From: Peteryoungia ipomoeae
GTDB lineage: Bacteria; Pseudomonadota; Alphaproteobacteria; Rhizobiales; Rhizobiaceae
DNA length: 64,000 bases
Direction: 5' to 3'
Assembly (NCBI RefSeq): GCF_004912165.1
Contig: NZ_STGV01000001.1
Location: 186,001-250,000, forward strand
Shown: positions 60,068 through 64,000 of the stretch, in pieces
Layout: every line of letters starts with the position of its first letter
How positions within the stretch are numbered: the first letter of the stretch is position 1
Program-made: the position numbers and the translations under genes
Notes under the pieces: model-generated
What the model was told of the DNA's origin: nothing
Database searches by the model: none
The model's input: the letters and a program-made list of their open reading frames with translations, nothing else

Positions 60068-60937
60068 CTAGAGGATCAAACGCGCGGCGGCAGCGCCTAT
60101 GGCGGCGGGAAAGGCCAGGACGATCACGCCAAGCAGGATCTCGATGCTTGCGAGGTCATCGATGCTTTGCAGGGTCCACATCGAATAAAGGCTAACCATC
60201 AACGCGACGGCATATCCTGGAACCGTGAAGTGCAGGAATGCTTTCCAACCACCATCTTCTGGCCCAGCTTGATGGCTCCCGCGAAAGGCGACCGCATAGA
60301 CGAAGCCATGCATGATGATGAGGGAAACGCAGATCAGGGCAAGGGCGTGCCAATGGGTAAGCTTGTAGGCAATGAGGATCACTTCCTCTGTTGGCGCCAG
60401 GTTCAACGACAGGAACAAAGCCCCGACGGCCATCATAAATAATTCTGTGGCGTAACCCGCCGTATTGTCATCGCCAGGGCTGCTGCGGTCTGCGTCGTCA
60501 TCTTCATCATCCGGTTCAGCCATGCTGAGCTGGCTTCTGCCAAGCAACGCGCCGATGCTGGCCGGGACAGCCTGGATGCCGACCATGCTCACCCATTGCC
60601 GGGGCGGCATGTCGAAGGTGATGACGCCGAGGAGGATGAGGATGAATGCGCTTGCCACTATCCCCATGGCATAGGCGACGACGGCATCGCGCGCGCTGTC
60701 ACGCCAGGTTATCGTGCGCTCGAAGCCGATGCGATGCGACAAGAGAACGAGAAGCGGCAGATTGACGAGAAGAAGCAGGAGCAGCCGGCCCTTAGGAATT
60801 GAAAAGCCCAGATGCCACATTTCCATGGTCATCAGCATCGGCAGCGAAAACAAAAGGGCCCCTGCCAGGCCCCTTGCCAGTCCGCGAAGATAGCGCTCCT
60901 CGAACGCTACCTGGTCTGACCTTGTGATGCTATTCAC
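60068..60937 (-). CDS. TIGR02587-type polytopic membrane protein
   Basis: This 289-residue protein has about seven to eight membrane helices, starting with LRGLARGLAGALLFSLPMLMTMEMW, a family hallmark. An acidic cytoplasmic loop (EPDDEDDDADRSSPGDDN) sits in the middle, and the helix MMAVGALFLSLNLAPTEEV follows. The family is uncharacterised. GTG 60937 is chosen because GGGGG lies five bases upstream; the open frame to 60994 has no site. Paired with the TIGR02588-type gene downstream. Confidence 0.75.
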   Translation of the reverse strand: MNSITRSDQVAFEERYLRGLARGLAGALLFSLPMLMTMEMWHLGFSIPKGRLLLLLLVNLPLLVLLSHRIGFERTITWRDSARDAVVAYAMGIVASAFILILLGVITFDMPPRQWVSMVGIQAVPASIGALLGRSQLSMAEPDDEDDDADRSSPGDDNTAGYATELFMMAVGALFLSLNLAPTEEVILIAYKLTHWHALALICVSLIIMHGFVYAVAFRGSHQAGPEDGGWKAFLHFTVPGYAVALMVSLYSMWTLQSIDDLASIEILLGVIVLAFPAAIGAAAARLIL

Positions 60938-60990
60938 GTCTGCCCCCTTGCATTCTCTGCGTGGAGGAATGCGGGCATGGTGAAATTGTT

Positions 60991-61021
60991 CCACGCCCCA
61001 CTCAATGGTGTCGGGGCGTGG
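60991..61021 (-). terminator. Hairpin downstream of the DEAD-box helicase gene
   Basis: A perfect 9-bp stem CCACGCCCC/GGGGCGTGG with a 13-base loop lies 20 bases after the helicase stop, on the minus strand. It is followed by AACAATTT, not a clean T run, so it may act as a weak terminator. Confidence 0.45.
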
Positions 61022-61041
61022 GGCCCAGAGCTTACGCGCGC

Positions 61042-63045
61042 TTAACTGCGCGGTTTTGGCGACTTCTTTGCAAAGCCCGGCTTGTCAGGGCGGGATGGCT
61101 TGCCATCCCGCTGCGCTGCATTCGAAGGCCGTTTTGCCTGGAATTTTCCGGCGGGCCTGTCACGCTCTCCCTTCGGGCCGCGTGAGGGAGCATCACCCCA
61201 GACTTCGGCATCCTTGGCCGCCATCTGGTCCTGGCGCTTGCCGCCCCAGGCCTTGTCGTCCTTCTTCTTGCCGTCATACGGCTTGCGGTCGCCGAAGGGC
61301 TTCTTGTCGCCGAAGCTTTTCTTTGCGCCGTAAGGCTTCTTATCGCGACCGTCTTCAGCGGAACGGTCGTCACGCGGCGGCCGCGGTGCCCGCTCTTTCT
61401 GTGGAGCGTTGAAATCCGGTACGCCCTCGACGCGCGCAATCCGCACGCCCTTTTCGAGCGTCATGTTCTGGCCCACGGCAGACAGGAAGGTCTCGACACC
61501 ATCTTCGGCGATCTCGACGAAGGTTTCTTCCTGCTGGATGCGGATCGCGCCGATCTCGTTCTTGGTGATGTTGCCGTTGCGGCAAAGCATCGGGATCAGC
61601 CAGCGTGGCTCTGCGCTCTGACGACGGCCAACCGAAACCGAGAACCACTTGCTGGCACCCAGCTCGGCGCGCGGGCGTGGCGGCGCCTTGGACGCATCGT
61701 CGTTCTCGCGGGCCTTGCGCTGCTGTTCGATGTTGATCGGGATCAGATCTTCAGGCGCGGAACGGTTGACGCGCTGCAGACGAAGGTAAGCTGCTGCGAC
61801 CTTCTCTGCGCCATGGGTCGCAATCAGCGTCTCCACCATGGCAGCCTCGTCCTCGTTCGGTGCGTCCTGCAGCGACGGGTCAGCCAGGAGTCGTTCATCA
61901 TCGCGGGCCTGAACTTCGTCCGCGGACGGCGGCAGGGCCCACGTGGGGCGAACATTCGCGCCGCCCAGCAGTCTCTCTGCCTTGCGACGTGCGCCGACAG
62001 GCACGATGAGGGCGGAGACGCCCTTGTTGCCGGCGCGACCCGTGCGGCCCGAGCGATGCAGCAGGGTTTCCGAATTGGTCGGCAGGTCGGCGTGAATGAC
62101 AAGTTCGAGGCCCGGAAGGTCGATGCCGCGCGCAGCGACGTCCGTTGCGATGCAGACGCGGGCGCGACCGTCGCGCATGGCCTGCAGCGCGTGGGTGCGC
62201 TCGTTCTGCGACAGCTCGCCGGAGAGGGCGACGACGGAAAAGCCGCGATTGTGGAGGCGTGCCGTCAGGTGATTGACCGCTGCGCGGGTCGAGCAGAAGA
62301 CGATGGCGTTGCGTGCTTCGTAGAAGCGCAGCGCGTTGATGATGGCGTTTTCCTTGTCCGGATTGGCCACGACGAGCGCACGATATTCGATATCGACATG
62401 CTGCTTCTTTTCGGACACGGTCTCGATGCGCCGGGCATCGCGCTGGTAGCTCTTGGCCAGATCGGCGATCGAACGCGGAACCGTCGCCGAGAACATCAGG
62501 GTGCGGCGATCATCCGGCGCTTCCTCGAGGATGAATTCGAGATCTTCGCGGAAGCCGAGGTCCAACATCTCGTCGGCCTCATCGAGCACCGCGACGCGCA
62601 GCTGCGACAGATCGAGCGCATTGCGGGTGATGTGGTCGCGCAGGCGGCCGGGCGTGCCGACGATGATATGGGCGCCACGTTCCAGCGCACGGCGTTCGGT
62701 GCGCACATCCATGCCGCCGACGCAGGAGCCGATGATCGCGCCGGCTTCCGCATACAGCCATTCGAGTTCGCGCTTGACCTGCATCGCCAATTCGCGCGTC
62801 GGCGCGATGGCGAGCGCAAGCGGGGCGCCGGCGCGACCAAAGCGTTCATCCGAACCCAACAGCGTCGGTGCCATGGCAAGGCCGAAGGCCACGGTCTTGC
62901 CGGAACCCGTCTGAGCAGACACGAGGGCGTCGCGCGTTTCCAGCTCAGGGTCAATCATCGCCTGCTGCACGGGCGTCAGGGTGTCATAGCCACGTTTGCG
63001 CAAGGCCTCGGCGATCGCCGGGACGATGCCGTCAAAATCAGTCAT
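61042..63045 (-). CDS. DEAD-box RNA helicase with DbpA-type domain and basic tail
   Basis: This 667-residue helicase has the Q motif region LTPVQQAMI, AQTGSGKT, APTRELA, TPGRL, DEAD, SAT, ARGID and HRSGRTGRAG. A DbpA-like RNA-binding domain follows (about 480-560, SVGRRQSAEPRWLIPMLCRNGNI). The last ~100 residues are Lys/Arg/Asp-rich with imperfect repeats of KKPFGDRKPY type. Such proteins act in ribosome assembly or RNA decay, especially in the cold. ATG 63045 is preferred over the GTG at 63084; neither has a strong site. Confidence 0.92.
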   Translation of the reverse strand: MTDFDGIVPAIAEALRKRGYDTLTPVQQAMIDPELETRDALVSAQTGSGKTVAFGLAMAPTLLGSDERFGRAGAPLALAIAPTRELAMQVKRELEWLYAEAGAIIGSCVGGMDVRTERRALERGAHIIVGTPGRLRDHITRNALDLSQLRVAVLDEADEMLDLGFREDLEFILEEAPDDRRTLMFSATVPRSIADLAKSYQRDARRIETVSEKKQHVDIEYRALVVANPDKENAIINALRFYEARNAIVFCSTRAAVNHLTARLHNRGFSVVALSGELSQNERTHALQAMRDGRARVCIATDVAARGIDLPGLELVIHADLPTNSETLLHRSGRTGRAGNKGVSALIVPVGARRKAERLLGGANVRPTWALPPSADEVQARDDERLLADPSLQDAPNEDEAAMVETLIATHGAEKVAAAYLRLQRVNRSAPEDLIPINIEQQRKARENDDASKAPPRPRAELGASKWFSVSVGRRQSAEPRWLIPMLCRNGNITKNEIGAIRIQQEETFVEIAEDGVETFLSAVGQNMTLEKGVRIARVEGVPDFNAPQKERAPRPPRDDRSAEDGRDKKPYGAKKSFGDKKPFGDRKPYDGKKKDDKAWGGKRQDQMAAKDAEVWGDAPSRGPKGERDRPAGKFQAKRPSNAAQRDGKPSRPDKPGFAKKSPKPRS

Positions 63046-63181
63046 CGGTTGGGTCTTTCGAAATGCGTTGAAACTGCTGGCCACGAGGCCTCATCCGCGA
63101 TGTGCGGGTATGTTGAGCCGTTCCTAGCTGCACATTGCCAGAAAGTATAGAGGGCAGCACGCCAAAAGGCTGACTATGATG

Positions 63182-63216
63182 AAGGCTGAGGGCCTGTATG
63201 CCGGTCCTTCAGCCTG
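63182..63216 (-). terminator. Possible terminator of the GNAT gene
   Basis: An imperfect hairpin pairs GGCTGAGGGCC with GGTCCTTCAGCC, 18 bases beyond the stop on the minus strand. The following T content is low. Confidence 0.3.
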
Positions 63217-63233
63217 GGCTGAGGTGCCAGCGA

Positions 63234-63776
63234 TCACACCTTGCGGACTTTTGCCATCACCAGTGCGTCGACAAAGGCGCCATCGCGATAGGCGTAGTCG
63301 CGGTGTATGCCCTCCCGCTCGAAGCCGAAGCTTTCGTAGAGGGTGATTGCTGCCAGATTGTCGGTGTAGACTGTCAGGTCCAGTCGGCGAAGGTTGAGCC
63401 AGTTGTCGGCAATGGCGACGAGTTCGCCCAGCAGAGCCCTTCCAATTCCACGCCGCTGATAGGCGTCATGAACTCCCATGCCGATACTGGCGGCGTGGCT
63501 CCGTCGCCCTTGATACCGATGAAGCCCGGCATTGCCGACCATGATATGGTCGATGAAGCCCGCCAGCGATACCGAGTGTTCGTCCAGATCGTCGATATGT
63601 TTCCTGACGCTGGACGGGGAAGGGTAGGGCATCCGCAGTGTGCCATATCGGCAGCCAGGAAGGCTCTGCAGCGCCGCCAGTTCCTCTGCATCGTCAGGTC
63701 GTATCGCACGAATGGTCAGGCCCGCTGGCCATCGGGCGCCAGGGGAAACCGGATGGGAAGATGGGATGTCTTTCAT
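63234..63776 (-). CDS. GNAT-family N-acetyltransferase
   Basis: The 180-residue product has the acetyl-CoA-binding motif A in GMGVHDAYQRRGIGRALLGELV (Q/RxxGxG/A as RRGIGRA) and motif B in LDLTVYTDNLAAITLYESFGFEREG. It is closest in style to the RimJ/PhnO-like or amino-acid/antibiotic acetyltransferases; the substrate is unknown. ATG 63776 has AAGGAG five bases upstream, which rejects the longer frame to 63875. Confidence 0.88.
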   Translation of the reverse strand: MKDIPSSHPVSPGARWPAGLTIRAIRPDDAEELAALQSLPGCRYGTLRMPYPSPSSVRKHIDDLDEHSVSLAGFIDHIMVGNAGLHRYQGRRSHAASIGMGVHDAYQRRGIGRALLGELVAIADNWLNLRRLDLTVYTDNLAAITLYESFGFEREGIHRDYAYRDGAFVDALVMAKVRKV

Positions 63777-63912
63777 GTCTGCTCCTTTCAGGTGTTGAGG
63801 AGCAGAGGCATTTTGCAACCCTGCTCGCTTGTGCAGGGTTGGCGGGTATGAAGGCAAATCAGCTTCCAGACACACGCTTCCCGCACCGTTTCCCCATGAG
63901 AAAGGTGGTCAG

Positions 63913-64000
63913 ATGAAGCACTACCAGTGGCTTTCTGTTTGCAATCATGGCGCGATGGTCGTCTGGCTTGGGTTTCTTGTCAACTGCATTGCGCGGTCCG
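63913..64000 (+). CDS. Possible gene start, cut by the window end
   Basis: ATG 63913 with AGGTGG just upstream opens a frame to the last base. It reads MKHYQWLSVCNHGAMVVWLG then FLVNCIARS, a short polar start followed by a hydrophobic stretch. It could be the beginning of a membrane protein, but 29 codons are too few to identify it. Confidence 0.25.
   Translation, partial: MKHYQWLSVCNHGAMVVWLGFLVNCIARS

Noticed and set aside
61813..63150. 445-codon + strand frame opposite the DEAD-box helicase
   Set aside because: Shadow of the helicase core; no start signal or domain.

Overview
The window reads as about 64 kb of a Rhizobiaceae chromosome (Agrobacterium/Rhizobium group, Alphaproteobacteria). 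This rests on the complete division and cell wall (dcw) cluster with a 575-residue FtsZ, the betaine-lipid genes btaAB, the lpxC-bamD-recN-ligA block next to ftsZ, pyrophosphate-dependent phosphofructokinase, the paired TIGR02587/TIGR02588-type membrane proteins, and high-GC codon use that leaves long open frames opposite most genes. The genus was not determined. No tRNA, rRNA, insertion sequence, prophage or CRISPR array was seen. The one structural RNA gene is rnpB.

Layout. 1-11,900 is metabolic: the end of a glutamine synthetase-like gene with an aldehyde and an iron-dependent alcohol dehydrogenase, an orphan ParA-type ATPase, an L,D-transpeptidase, a MarR regulator overlapping a mutarotase-fold protein, small rhodanese-like and RidA proteins, and a coupled CoA-transferase/TPP-enzyme pair with an alpha/beta hydrolase. 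12,000-17,900 holds a GT-C-like membrane protein, ettA, and an ArsR-methyltransferase fusion joined to metF behind a perfect 20-bp palindrome, then a 25-residue membrane peptide. 18,200-29,450 holds a GH25 lipoprotein, btaBA with a PHO-box-like site, a serine hydrolase, two lytic transglycosylases, a LysE-like exporter, pfp, djlA-ampD and a DAO-type oxidoreductase. rnpB follows.

30,100-49,700 is the dcw cluster in classical order: mraZ-rsmH-ftsL-ftsI-murE-murF-mraY-murD-ftsW-murG-murC-murB, a terminator and a roughly 490-base gap, then ddlB-ftsQ-ftsA-ftsZ. Most genes overlap or nearly touch. A row of four MraZ boxes precedes mraZ. These genes make lipid II from UDP-GlcNAc and deliver it to the divisome.

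49,900-63,800 holds lpxC, bamD, recN, a cardiolipin synthase with an EEP-family protein, ligA, a GGDEF protein, the TIGR02588/TIGR02587 pair, a DEAD-box helicase and a GNAT acetyltransferase. The main anomaly of the window is ligA. Its catalytic core is ordinary, but its 5' part (about 56,109-56,640) is AT-rich, codes for about 113 extra N-terminal residues, and carries a divergent NAD+-binding Ia domain. It looks like a horizontally acquired domain replacement inside an essential gene.

Starts were chosen from ribosome-binding sites, overlaps and family length. Several genes use GTG or TTG. Regulatory sites are sequence matches read by eye and have not been tested.
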